DNA of 64,000 nucleotides. Source: Tyto alba (lineage: Eukaryota; Chordata; Aves; Strigiformes; Tytonidae). The notes under the pieces are model-generated. The model saw nothing but the letters and a program-made list of their open reading frames with translations, did not search any database and was not told the origin of the DNA. Made by a program: the position numbers and the translations under genes. The stretch lies in NCBI RefSeq assembly GCF_018691265.1, contig NW_024881313.1:8771501-8835500 (forward strand), in the 5' to 3' direction. Below are positions 1 to 11,266 of the stretch, one piece after another (the first letter of the stretch is position 1; every line of letters starts with the position of its first letter).

Positions 1-1131
1 TCACTGGCATCAATTTCAGCAGGGTGGGTTTCTTTGCTATTGAATCGGTTAAAAGCAAAGATTAAAAAGTTTACACAGTTTTCTTCTTGACATTTTTAAT
101 TCCTTCTCCAGTTTCTCCTTTCAAAGTATACCAAGTTAATACTCCTCAACTTAACTTTTCTTTTAACTCTACTTCTTGCCTTCCTATTCATTCTTCTTTC
201 TAAGCTCCATACTATGCATTTCTTATTTTTCCTCAAATATCATCTATTTAGATTATTTCCTTTGGTGAACCATATCATACCATGATTTTGATTAGTTATA
301 TAGTAATTTATGTGAAAGCATAAATTAATCCATCTATAGCTTCACACACAGAAAAGAATTGGCCAGGCTGATCTGTATCTTTTCCAGTTACCGAATGCTT
401 CGTGCTTGAGAATATATCAATACTGTGTATTGACTGCCCTCCCACAATAAACAGATGAAAGCCGAAGCATTCACTGATTTTTTTTTTTTTTCTACGCGGA
501 AGGAAACATTAGAACATCTAGCCTGATCTTAGCTGTGGGTCACAAAACACACTTTCTGTGACCAGGTAGTCTCGGCCTAAATTTTGGTTTAGTTCATGTA
601 TTAAATCCCTAGCTTCGCAGACAAACCAGAGTTTGGTCCATCAACAAAAACTGCTGAAGTCTTGTTCACAACAGGTTATGCCTTTCCTCTGTACCTGCCT
701 GTCTTTATATTTTTATTGATGTTTTCCAATGTAGATGGTTTTTCAAAGAATTTCTGTAGTGACATTACCAGCTCATTTAGTTTTAATTTTCCAACTACAA
801 AACACAGTTCTTGTTCATTGCTACATTGCAAATATATATACCTGAAGTATCATGGTACATATTTTGAGACATATTAAAATTCTTCATACAGTTCAGGTGT
901 ATGTAGGAGGAAAGGGAAAATCCGTTAAGAGGGAAAGTTTTCCTTGTAACACCTAATAATATCCACTGACTCTCTCACTTATGAGTTATGCTGCCAGTCT
1001 CAGAAATTACTTCCTGTTAGTATGCAGGATGTCCATTACTCTCCCTTGGCTTTCTTTGCATGCGTAACCCAACAGAGTCATCAGTCTGCAAAATGAACCT
1101 CCCAGCAGAGCACAGCAACCTGGCCCGATTC
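1..1131. other. intergenic, no gene seen
   Basis: AT-rich sequence with no convincing coding frame. The 71-codon frame at 662-877 has no recognisable domain and reads like chance. A short T run lies near 480-492. Confidence 0.6.
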
Positions 1132-1219
1132 CTGGCTGACCCTGCTTGAGCAGGAGACAGGACTAGAATTCCCCAGGGCTCTTCCCTTACATCCTGAATT
1201 ATGTTATGTTCCTATGATT
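1132..1219 (+). mobile_element. CR1 LINE 3'-end fragment
   Basis: The sequence around 1138-1152 (GACCCTGCTTGAGCAGG) followed by a diverged GGACTAGA...CCCAGGGCTCTTCCC stretch matches the conserved 3' UTR of avian CR1 elements. It ends near a degenerate copy of the 8-bp CR1 tail (TTCCTATGATTT at about 1208-1219). CR1 copies are usually 5'-truncated, as here. Divergence indicates an old insertion. Confidence 0.7.
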
Positions 1220-1731
1220 TTCTTCTTCAAGTTAAAAAAATAATCCTTTTTATAACCATCAATCCACTGATGCTTGTATTTGTTTTCATCTTATCAGGCC
1301 CATCTGAAACCACTTTGCTGGCAAACTTCTAACAGAATGAGCTGAGCATAGCAATCTGTATGAAGGGTTGTAGAGCTCAGTAGAGAATATGCTTTGCTTA
1401 GGGCAAGCCTTACTTCAATTATGTAAACCAGTCAGATTGCCTCCCCAAATATGCAGCTGCATTAGTGGTATCTGCAGTAAACTCAGCCTCTAGAAACGGG
1501 AGTATAGCTTTCATCTACTATGTCAGTGTAGTAGTATTGCTTATCTAATGACCTCATCCTCAAGATGGGTATATATGGGCTGTGAGGACTCTGCCTGTTA
1601 TGACAAATGTTCACCACTGCAAAAGGCAAAGAGCAAAATTGAGAGTCAAAATGGTGCTGAAATCTCATTATCTTTTGCTATTCTAGCCTTTCATCATAGT
1701 ACCTTTATATTGGAACACTCCTAGATGCTCC

Positions 1732-1754
1732 TTTTTTTTTTTTTTTTTTTTTTT
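1732..1754. repeat. poly-T tract
   Basis: An uninterrupted T run of about 23 bases followed by an AT-rich stretch. It could be a reverse-strand poly-A tail of an old retroposon, but no body of such an element is recognisable beside it. Confidence 0.7.
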
Positions 1755-1939
1755 AATTTTATTTTTGCTTCAAAATGTCAGTGACCTGATCAGAGTCCCT
1801 TCAGAACTGTACTGCCTGAATCTGGGACCAATACAGTGTTATTACACCATAACTTAGTGATTCTTCATTCCCCCTAAATTGATTTTTTATAATTCCCGTG
1901 TCTTCAAAATGAAGCAGTTTTACAAGTAGTCAGCAAGTG

Positions 1940-2600
1940 TGTGTTGGGTTTGCGTGACAAGGTTTTAGCAGCAGGGGGGCTACAGGGGTGGCTTCTGTGA
2001 GAAGCTGCTAGAAGCTTCCCCTCTATCTGATAAAGCTGGTGCCAGCCAGCTCCAAGGCAGACCTGCTGCTGGCCAAGGCCGAGCCCATCAGCGATAGTGG
2101 TAACACCTCTGGGATAGCATATTTAAGGTGGAGGGAAGAAACCTGCTGTGCAAAGCAATTGCAGCCAAAGAGAGGAGTGAGAATATGCAAGAGCAACAAC
2201 CCTGCAGCCACCAAGGTCAGTGAGGAAGGAGGGGGAGGAGGTGCTGCAGGTGCCAGGGCAGAGATTCCCCTGCAGCCCGTGGGGAAGACCGTGGAGAGGC
2301 AGGCTGTGCCCCTGCAGCCCGGGGGGGTCCATGGGGGAGCAGACCCCCACCTGCAGCCCGGGGAGGACCCCACACCTGAGCAGGTGGACGTGCCTGAAGG
2401 AGGCTGTGACCCCATGGGAAGCCCACGCTGGAGCAGGCTCCTGGCAGGACCTGTGGACCATGGAGCCCACGCTGGAGCAGGTTTGCTGGCAGGACTTGTG
2501 ATCCCATGGGGGACCCACACTGGAGCAGCCTGTTCCTGAAGGATGCACCCCATGGAAGGGACTCATGCTGGAGCAGGGAGAGTGTGAGGAGGGTTTGGGG
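1940..2600 (+). mobile_element. truncated avian ERV LTR (+ orientation)
   Basis: Starts TGTGTTGGGTTTGCGTGACA, which I recognise as the start of an LTR family common in birds. A TATA-like GCATATTTAAGG sits at about 2117-2128. The R/U5-like part carries imperfect direct repeats built around 'CTGGAGCAGG' and 'CCATGG' motifs (2400-2580). The usual 3' part (polyadenylation signal and CA end) is absent: similarity stops near 2597-2600. A related LTR lies at 10190-11261 on the other strand and shares the CCAAT/TATA module. The open frames over this region are frames through the GC-rich LTR, not genes. No gag, pol or env sequence is adjacent. The exact 3' boundary is uncertain. Confidence 0.72.
2418..2580 (+). 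repeat. imperfect tandem repeats inside the LTR
   Basis: Three to four diverged units of about 40-50 bp, each containing a variant of CCCACGCTGGAGCAGG followed by a CTGGCAGGACYTGTG or CCATGG block (for example near 2426, 2469, 2515 and 2560). This is the internal repeat typical of this LTR type and a likely site of length variation between copies. Confidence 0.65.
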
Positions 2601-3370
2601 AGTCAGGATCAGGCCCTTCCCAGTCATCTCATATTTATAAAAAAGACTAATCTTCAGGAAAGTAAAATTTGAGTTGCACCCTCTAAAACCCATTTGCTCG
2701 GTGACTTGACTATAGGAAGAAATACACTTTAAAAAAATCAGAATAGCTGTTACCACAGCTTGATTAGCTGACTTTCAGCATTTAGTGTCACATTTACAAA
2801 GCTTGCTGATCAAATGCTGCTGCTAAGCCTGCATTTTTTAAAAAAAATGATGGAATAAACTGCCACCTAGAGTTAAATCCTTGATGTTAATACCAGTTAT
2901 ATTTATATTGAAGATAAACAGCTTTAGTATTACAATATTCAGGACCCAGGTATCACTAGTGAGAATAGTCTTTGAACACTGGTAAAGAGAGTACAGATTT
3001 TTGTCAGATTATAAACTGAATCTGATTAAGTGCTTAATGTCTTGACAGATATCAATCTATTTAAAAATCACTAAGGAGCTAGAGATCATTACTAGAATAT
3101 GTTATTTTCACTCTATTAATGGCAATCAATAGACTGAACAAGTATTATTGAAAACAAAGTGCCTTGTTTTTTTCCTGACAGTCACTTTCAGTCCACTGGG
3201 ACCACATATGTATTAGCAAGTCTCCACAAATTCATTGGCTGGTTCGTTTCATCATAGACACATTTTAAAGACAATAAATATCTACTGCTCTCTATACCTG
3301 CTGTAAGAATTCTGAATTTTATATTCACATTTGTATTTAAACTAAAATATTATTAATTATATTAAGTAAG
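2601..3370. other. intergenic, nothing recognised
   Basis: AT-rich DNA between two LTRs, without coding potential or a recognisable repeat. Confidence 0.5.
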
Positions 3371-3961
3371 TGTGGTGGCTGCCAGGTGCCCACCAAGCTG
3401 CTCTCTCACTTCCCCTACTCAACAGGACAGGGGGTGAAAAGATGAAAGGTTCATGGGCCAAGATAAAGGCATTTTAATGAAAGAAGTAAAGGCTGCACAT
3501 GGAAGCAAAGAAAAAAGAGATTTACTCTCTACTTCCCATATTGGCAGGCAATGCCCAGCCACTTCCTGGGAAGTTGGGCCTCAGTATGCATCGCAGTTGC
3601 TTCAAAAGACAAATACCTTATACTTAATAACAAGTGTCCCATTTCCACCTCCCCCAACCTCCCACCCCTTAGTTTTTATTGCTGACCATGATGTCATATA
3701 GTACAGAACATCCCTTTGGTCAGTTCGGGACAGCTGTCCCAGCTTCCCAAGCCCTTTCCCACCCCCAGCCTGCTGGCCTTTCGGCGAGGGGGGTAGGGTG
3801 GCACGGTGTGTGAAGAGACAGCCTTGATGCTGTGCAAGCACTGCTCAGCAATAACCAAAGCATAGCTCTGTTATCAACACCCTTCTAGCTACAGATACAA
3901 AGCATAGCACTATAGAGGCTGCTGGGGGAAAGTTAATTCCATCCCAGCCACACCCCGTACA
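3371..3961 (-). mobile_element. solo LTR, ERVL-like avian type (- orientation)
   Basis: Read on the - strand it begins TGTACGGGGTGTGGCTGGGATGG at 3961, resembling the TGTCCTGGTTT...CTGGGATAG start of a common passerine/neoavian LTR. It ends ...GGCAGCCACCACA at 3371. The 591-bp unit therefore has TG...CA ends. On the - strand a TATA-like AATAAAAACT lies at + positions 3671-3680 and an ATTAAA polyadenylation-type signal at 3473-3478. The flanks GTAAG (3366-3370) and ACAAG (3962-3966) could be a decayed 5-bp target duplication. No internal retroviral sequence is attached, so this is probably a solo LTR. The frames at 3453-3701 (+) and 3602-3841 (-) run through it and are not genes. Confidence 0.75.
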
Positions 3962-5269
3962 ACAAGTCACCTTAAAATGCTGAGAAAACCTGTGCTGTCC
4001 TGTAGAAAAGTAATTTCTGCATTATTAGGGCAGTTGTGACAGCTGAGGACAGCAATTAATCCTGCAGGTGGTCACTGCCCAGAGTTCTGTGAATACCTAG
4101 CTTCTCCAGACACTGACTGTTTCTGTAATCTGACTTCCTATAGCACTTTACACAGACTTTATACTAAAAATTATCTCCTTATTAGAGGTACAACAAGAAG
4201 TACACTACAGATGCATTCAAGTCTATGGCAGAAAGGGAAATGAAACTTAGTCCTCTGATACCTTCCCTTACACTAACACCTGTTTCATGTAGGACAGGCT
4301 TATTACATACCCTTTTTCACCTAGTTTTCTGATACAATGGGGTTGACCAAATAATGTGGTACGTTCACAGTCTGGAAGTCTGTCCCCAGTAAGATTTTAA
4401 TGCATTGGTCCCTACAAACCAAACTGGAAAGAAGATTTCAATTCCTACAAGCTTTGAAGAAATCTGTGATTGAGTAGATGGGATAAACCTAAATTAATAG
4501 CCACCCATAAAGAAGGCCAAAAAATTAAGCCATTTTACCTTCTCCGTCCCGCTCTTTTGCAACCAACTGATCAGCTTATGCATAACTCCACATTAGAAAA
4601 ACCACATACTAGCTTTTGTCTGGTTTGCTATATGGAGGGTAAGGTTCAAAGGAGTATCAGAGATGACTGGGGATGTTGCAGTGGAGGGAGGCATTAGGAA
4701 TAAAAGGCAAATCTGTAAGAAAGTATGTCTACCCTCAACAGAAATTTGTTTGGCAATTATTTCCTTCTCTTTGCCTTTTCAATTAAGAGACTGTGACCAC
4801 TGAACCTATTAAGATGAAATCTAATCAAGACAATACTCAGCTGTATTGTATGCAGAAAAAATACATGCACTTTGAAAAAATCCCATGTGTATAATGTTTT
4901 TTCAAATTAATAAACATCCAGTAAAAAATAGTTATGTAATAAATTCACTCCAATAGAGAAGAATCCAGAAACTTTGTACCAGAAAGCAGTAAGTTTCAAC
5001 TAACAGATTCTGAAGTGCTCTTAGCAGCAAGCATGTAATCAAAAGCTAAAAAGACAGAAAAGATTGTGTTGACAATCTAGAGAATCTCCCCTGAGGTTTT
5101 ATCCCTGTCAAATAAAGGTGGCTATGCACCCAGGTTTGTCATGCACATTGAATTAGTTACTCATGTAAGGGTCAACAACTGGTTGCACAGTTAATGTTGA
5201 TGACAAGGATTCAGCTTTTATGTTGAGAGCCTCTCAAGGATTGGTAGAAAGAGATTGTATTCACCTGAC
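3962..5269. other. intergenic, nothing recognised
   Basis: No gene or identifiable repeat seen. The short frame at 4470-4697 has no recognisable features. Confidence 0.5.
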
Positions 5270-7020
5270 CAGGTGGGGAAAGAAGCATCTTCATTAACAG
5301 GCAGGCTAGCCAACCTGGTGAGGAGAGATTTAAACCAGGGAGAGGACAACCATCAAGTAAGCAAGTGGTGAATCACATTTGGTAAGCAAAGGTTGCAGGA
5401 AGACCTGGATGAGACAGACCTTCAAAACAACAGAAAAGGAATGAAGAGGGGAAATAAGGAACTGGCGAGTGGGGAAGCATGACACAGAATGCTCTTACAC
5501 CTTTTCTTGGAAATCAATACAACCAGGCACCTCTCAAGTGACTGAAGAGTAATACATAGAGCATGGGGAACAAACAGGAGGAAGTAGAAGTCTGTGTGCA
5601 GGTGCCAGACTAAAATCTCATCAGGACCATAGAGATATGGTAGGATAGCTCACACGGCTGACGAGCTGTCATGGGTGGATACAGGGTTTTTAGGAAGGAC
5701 AGGCCCAGGCGGGCAAGGAGAGGGAACTGCCCTTCATGTGGGAGAGCAGCAGGGATGCCCAGAGCTCTGCCCTGGGATGGAAGGCCAACATGGGCAGTGT
5801 TGTGGTGGGGTGTCTGCTACAGACTGCCTGATCAGAAAGAAGTAGATGAGACCTCTTCAGACAACTGAAGCAGCTTCACATTTGGAGTCCCTAATGTTTG
5901 TCAGGAGGGACTTGAACCACCTGTTATCTGCTGAACAGACAACACAGCAGAGTAGAAGCAATCCAGGAGGTTTCTGGTGGGCACTGATGGTCACTTCCTG
6001 ACACAGGCAACTGAGGAATGAACAAAGGCAGGTGTTCTGCTGGACAAACATGGAAGAACTGATTGGGAATGTGAAGGTTGTGGGTAGCTTTGGCTGCAGT
6101 GACCATGACATTGTGGAGTTCAGGATCCTGAGAGGAGAGAACAAGGCAAATAAGCAAAATGACAACCCTGGGCTTCAGGAGAAAAGACTTTGGCCTCTTC
6201 ATGGGGTTGCCTGAAAGAATCCCATGAGATAGTCCCAGAGGAAAGAGGGGTCCAAGGCATCTGGTTGATTTTCAAGGATCCCTCCAGCTGAGAGGCAGGT
6301 CAAGCAAAGGCCTGCATGGATGAACAGGGAGCTCCTGACAAAACTCAAGCATAAAAAGAAAATAAAACAGACGTGGAAGCAGAGACAAGAGACCCTGGAA
6401 TAGCACAGAGACACTATCCAAGTACGCACAGATGGAGTTAAGAAAGTCAAAGCCCATCTGGAGGCAAATCTGACATGGCACGTGAAGGGCAACCAGAAGA
6501 GCTTCTACTGAGATATCGGTCACAAAAGGAAGATTTGAAAAAGTGTGGGCCTCTTGCTGAATGTAATGGGGACCTAATATTGAAGGACATTGAAAAGGCC
6601 AAGGTACTAAATGCCTTCTTCACTGATAAGACTTGTTCACAGAAATCCCTGGCCCCCCAAGGCCAGTAGGAAAGTCTAGAGCAATGAGGACTGACCACAT
6701 ATAGAGAATCAGGATAGGAAATATTTAAGTAAATTGGACATACAGAAGTCCATGGGACCTGATGGGATGCACCCACCCAGGAGTGCTGAGGTAGCTGGAC
6801 AATGTTGAGGGAGATGATCCTTACCCTCTGCTCTGCACTGGTGAGGCAGACACATCTGATGTCCAGTTTTGGGGCTAAAGCTCCCCAGTAAAGGAGAGAC
6901 ATGGACACACTGGAGCAAGTCCAATGAAGGGCCACAAAAATTAAGGGACTGCAGACAGAGAGCTGTGACTGTTCAACCTGGAGAAGAGAAAGCTCAGGGG
7001 CATCTTATCAGCATGTACTC
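5270..7020 (+). mobile_element. degenerate CR1 LINE (ORF2 endonuclease/RT parts, 3' end)
   Basis: Fragments of CR1 ORF2 are readable on the + strand in shifting frames: an endonuclease-like stretch with 'GNVKVVGSFGCSDHDIVEF' (about 6065-6120), a linker with 'LNAFFTDKT' (about 6608-6635), and 'MGPDGMHP' (about 6752-6775), which opens the RT domain. From about 6830 the sequence jumps to the C-terminal/3' UTR part (GTCCAGTTTTGGGGCTAAAG..., 'GGGCCACAAAAATTAAGGGA'). The RT core is therefore internally deleted. The upstream part (5280-5870) also resembles the CR1 5' coding region. Many stops and frameshifts make it dead. The ORFs on both strands from 5671 to 6935 are shadows of this copy. Confidence 0.82.
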
Positions 7021-8112
7021 CTGCTTAATGGAATAATGGGAAAAAATGACCATCCTTGTTAAACATATTTGACTTCTGATAAAGGTGCAAGTCTAAGGTG
7101 TTAATTGACATCTAAATGATTAGTGATGTGCAGAGGCAGAGCCATAGGGAAACAATAAAGAAATCTTAACCTGGGGGGATCAGTCTGTTTTACTGGTAGA
7201 GACAAGCTGCTGCATTAATTTTAATAACAATCCTGTTAATAAACCCAGTAATAGTAAGATACAGAGGTCCAAAATAATTATGTCATTTTCTGCTAATTAG
7301 TAAGTTATACTTTTTTTCATTTTCCAGTCTGAAAAATCATATTTGAGCAAATTATCTTATGGTAAAATTTCATACCAGCAGACTTGCACATCTGACTCAA
7401 ACAAAAGGGTTAAAGGTTTTCTTAGTTTCAGTAAGAACACTTACATTCTTCTCAAACTGACCTATCTGCAATGAGTTTTATATTCAAACTTTGTCTTTGA
7501 AATTTGGCCTTCTAGTCCACCATCCAAAGTGAAATGCAAGAAGCATCCATATAAGTGAAAACACTTCCCTTGTATAAAAGTATGTCAGTCTAATATATCA
7601 CTATAGAAGACATTTACTCTTTCCTTTAAAAAAAATCATTAAGATATATTAATTTAGAAGCTTTCACGTTTGTATTGCAGAAGAACCTAGTAGCCTCACT
7701 ATAAATTGCCACTAGACATAGGATACACAGACAGGATAATACAATCCCTTGCTCAAATACATCAACTTTTCTTTTTCTTCCAGCTTCTGAAGAATGCTAA
7801 ACTCTGTTTGACGATCAGTACCCCTCTCCTTAACACCTGTCTATCACCCTGATCAGAATTTATATACTCCCTCTCCCAACAGTGGGAATTAAACCATAGG
7901 GAGTTTGTTTTTACAGTTGGATAGGAGTAACTATTAACTACTTTAGAGTAGTTCTTTGTGCATATTCATTGTATTGTCACTGTATGCTGGAAGCACAATC
8001 CCTTTCTCCTCTGTAATAGCTTACAGCAAGCCTCAAATCCACCAGTAAATTCTATTTCAGACAGTAGCAGACATGTTATAACCATGTGACTTCCCATTAC
8101 AGAGCTGCTGGG

Positions 8113-8150
8113 CAGCATTAAGTCTGTCACTAGCATTAAGTCTGTCACTG
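8113..8150 (+). repeat. 18-bp tandem duplication
   Basis: The unit GCATTAAGTCTGTCACTA occurs twice in direct succession, the second copy differing only at its last base. Small local duplication, probably by replication slippage. Confidence 0.8.
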
Positions 8151-9122
8151 TTATTGTTACTGTATCACGATCATGGTTTATGAAGACTTGTCACATCACA
8201 AATATTGAAATACTAAAAAAGTTTGCACAAAGTTCATTACAAGCCATTAGATATTCAAAAAGTTGCATCTATTCTTGAAGCTGAAGTACTGAGTCCTTAA
8301 TACAGGCAAACTATGCCATTCAGTTTATGTCAGATAATTGTTTATCAAGCTATAGTTACACAGTAACAAATGACTGCTTCCCTACTTTATAAGTCTGTTC
8401 TGCTTTTAAGCTTTTAGTGACTCCTCCGTGCACAGCAATTCTGTTCCTTCCCATCCTCTTAATTTTGTGTAAATCCGGTGACCTTGAAAAGATTTGGACA
8501 TGTAATAATAGCAGATTATCCATTTCACACATTTGGAAATGTTTGTTCAGGTTCATTATCACTACCGTTCTTTAAATATAGAAGAGAAACAGGCCATGAG
8601 TGATATTTCTTGTCTGCAGTAATTAAAGGATCCTGTTCTTCCTTCTGACTGTACCTGGGATATTCAGAATCATAGCATCATCTAATATTACTTGAATAAT
8701 AGGGACCCGGTATGTGGTATTTTCCAAATGTTACAAATACATACTTTGTATTAAAAGTACTTTTACTTTGTACCTGATCCAATCATGATGTTCAAGACAA
8801 TACCTTAATCAATAACAAAAGTGACGTTTATCATAGCAGTCAGTCTTGAAGGCCTTGGATATCTAGGACAAACAGTGTGAATACCTGGACTGTCCATAAA
8901 TGCATAGTTCTTCCCTATAAGCAGGTCATCATACATTTTTTCAACTACTAAACTGCTTTTATCTACAGTATTTACAGTCAGATTTCTTCAAGTACTTGTG
9001 CATTTATGTACTTAAGTTCAATGATAGACAACCATCAAAGTACTGAAAAGCATTATGGAAAAGCATACTTTTTTCCTTCAGAAAACTGCATTCCTTCAAA
9101 ATCTAGGTTTCTAGCTGATCAC

Positions 9123-9124
<2 letters not shown>

Positions 9125-9151
<27 letters not shown>
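9125..9151. repeat. poly-T tract (about 27 T)
   Basis: Uninterrupted T homopolymer. It may be the poly-A tail of a retroposon on the - strand, but no element body is recognisable. Confidence 0.8.
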
Positions 9152-9153
<2 letters not shown>

Positions 9154-9482
9154 TCTGTGCAGAGTCTGGGTTCTAACTCTATTAGTAGTCCAGGCAGCCT
9201 TTGTTCAATAAGCAGCCTGAATACTTGGAAGATAAGAAATAGGAGGTTTATTTTAAACTGTAGTGACCCAATTCTAGTGTGAACAAGTACAACCTATGAC
9301 CTCCACAGTCTGGAATTCTGAACCTCAGTCTCATCTTGGAAGACAAGAAAAGGGGTGAAATATCCATGCCTCTACCTGCCAAACACTATCTACTTTGCTG
9401 TAGTTGAGCTGATTCACTTTGCCAACTTCACCTGGGACCACTGAAATTACATAAATTACATTGGAGATAGTGCTGTGCTAAA

Positions 9483-9516
9483 GAGAGATGCTACTTCACG
9501 AGAGATGCTACTTCAC
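9483..9516 (+). repeat. 17-bp perfect tandem duplication
   Basis: GAGAGATGCTACTTCAC is present twice head to tail with no mismatch. Confidence 0.85.
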
Positions 9517-10184
9517 TCCAAATATGCCTCTGGCTGCAGAAACCCTCTGTATTGGAATTTGGAAGTCAAACTGCAGAGCTTAGCTAAAAGCAGAAGTTAA
9601 TAAACTGTTCTTATTTCTGTCGTCACTGAATAGGCAAAGAGATAAAGATAAGCTTAAAATGAACACACAGTACCCAAACACATACTAAGTTGTCCTTACA
9701 GTACTCCAGAAATTCTAATACTTTTAACGCATACAGCAAATACTGATAGAGATGCAGGATGGTTTGGATAAAGTCCTTGCTTGAGGAAAGGTGTTATGTC
9801 TAAATTTCACCATCTAAATCATGTCCAGTTTCTCCAAGCACTGATTGGTAAAGTGTTATCAGTTCATAGCTGGTGTTTTTATTCAGTAAAAATCACATCT
9901 TCTGACAAAGAGAAACTAAAAGTAATAAACAATCTTAATAAAGCATGGCTGAGCGAGCACCAAAATGGGGTAAAAGAGGACTGCAAGGAGCAGGTTGATT
10001 CACAGCCCCATTTCCCACCCTATAGTCATGCTCAGGCGCTGCCAGCCCTGCCAAGCATCACCACAGGGTGCTAGCAGAGACCACAGCACCGGTGTGTGTG
10101 TCAGGAGGGGAAACAGCTTTTGGAAAGAGACCTTAGCAACAATTTCAACCAGATGTATTAGAAACAGCAACCATGGTTTCCTGC

Positions 10185-10189
10185 CCTTC
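10185..10189. repeat. target-site duplication, left copy (CCTTC)
   Basis: Identical to 11262-11266 on the other side of the solo LTR. Confidence 0.85.
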
Positions 10190-11261
10190 TGTCATGGTTT
10201 GGGCCTGGGCAGCAGCCAACCACCACGCAGCCACTCTCTCTCCCTTCTCTTTTGGCAATAAGAAGGGACAGAGAGCCAAGCCTGGGGTTCAAGATAGGAC
10301 TGGGATGGGGAAAAAATCCCCCTTTATGGTCACGAGCAAAAGGCAGACTCGTTAGGGGAAGAAAAAAAAGAACATACATTTATTACAGACACTAACAACA
10401 CATAACAGAGTAGGACAGTGAGAAGCATTGCCACATCTTGAGAACACCTTCCCCCACCCCTCCCTTCTTCCCGGGCTCAGCTCTGCTCCCGATATCTCTA
10501 CCTCCTCCCCCAGGGGCGCAGGGGCAGGGAATGGGGGGTGCAGTCAGCGCTGCCTCTTCTTCCATCTTCGGTGGCAGGAGCTTCTGGAACTTCTTCCCTC
10601 TGCTCCATCGTGGTCCCCCTCTCACCGGAGACAGTCCTCCACAAACTTTCTCCAACATCAGACTCTCCCATGGGCCGCAGCGTTCCCCACACTGCTCCGT
10701 CGTGGGTCACCAACTTCCTCCGACTGGATTCCCTCCCACGGCTGCAGCCCTTCCCGAGCTGCTCCGGCGTGGGACACCCCCGCATGCTGCAATCCTCCCA
10801 GCGCTGAATTACAGCAACGGGGCTACCTTTTCCCACAAGACCCCGGCCTTCTTCAGGCACAGCACCTTGATCACCCAAGCGAAAAAGCACAGGTCATAAA
10901 TCAGTGTCTGCTCCACCGTAGATCTTTATGGGTGGCAGGGGGGGCCGCCCTGCCGTCTCCCCACAGGATACAGGGGGGTCTCTGCTCCGGCACACCTCCC
11001 CCTTCCTTTCTTCCTTTCTTCCTCCACTGACCTTGGTGTTCATGCAGCTGCCGCAGCTCCTCCTCACAAGTCCCACTGCCAGTCACCACGTCCCTTCTTA
11101 AATACGTTATCGCAGAGGCGCAGCTGATTGGCTCAGTTTTCCAAACAGAAGTGGAGCTGACTTGGAGCTGGGGGAGCTTTGAGAAGCTTCTCACAGGGGG
11201 CCGCCCCGATAGCCCCGTCCCCTACCACCAAAAAACTCCACCACTCACTCAACCCAGGACA
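10190..11261 (-). mobile_element. solo LTR of an avian endogenous retrovirus, 1072 bp
   Basis: The ends are TGTCATGGTTTGGG (10190) and CAACCCAGGACA (11261), so the unit is bounded by TG and CA, with short imperfect terminal inversion. Immediately outside, the same 5 bases CCTTC occur at 10185-10189 and 11262-11266, an exact target-site duplication. On the - strand a CCAAT motif (+ 11127-11131) precedes a TATA-like GTATTTAAG (+ about 11098-11106), and an AATAAA signal lies downstream (+ about 10379-10384). This gives the U3-R-U5 order for - strand transcription. The C/T-rich middle (10440-10800, 10990-11040) holds diverged direct repeats with CCCATGGG and GGAGCAG motifs, like the related LTR at 1940-2600. 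There is no retroviral coding sequence. The long frames from 10392 to 11194 on both strands are open only because the LTR is GC-rich. Confidence 0.88.
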
Positions 11262-11266
11262 CCTTC
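11262..11266. repeat. target-site duplication, right copy (CCTTC)
   Basis: Identical to 10185-10189. The exact match argues for an insertion that has not been rearranged. Confidence 0.85.

Larger units (their letters stand above)
7021..10184. other. intergenic, no gene seen
   Basis: AT-rich with no supported gene. Contains two short tandem duplications and a T27 run listed separately. A possible ancient repeat relic near 8665-8690 (AATCATAGCATCATCT) is too short to name. Confidence 0.55.

Noticed and set aside
2023..2756. Overlapping frames of 93-179 codons on both strands
   Set aside because: They lie on the GC-rich truncated LTR with internal repeats. All frames are open because stop codons are rare there, and no protein family is visible.
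5857..6935. Minus-strand frames up to 162 codons
   Set aside because: They are antisense shadows of the sense CR1 ORF2 copy.
10392..11194. Frames up to 200 codons, Pro/Ser-rich on + and Gly/Arg-rich on -
   Set aside because: They fall wholly inside the solo LTR bounded by a target-site duplication and are composition artefacts, not genes.
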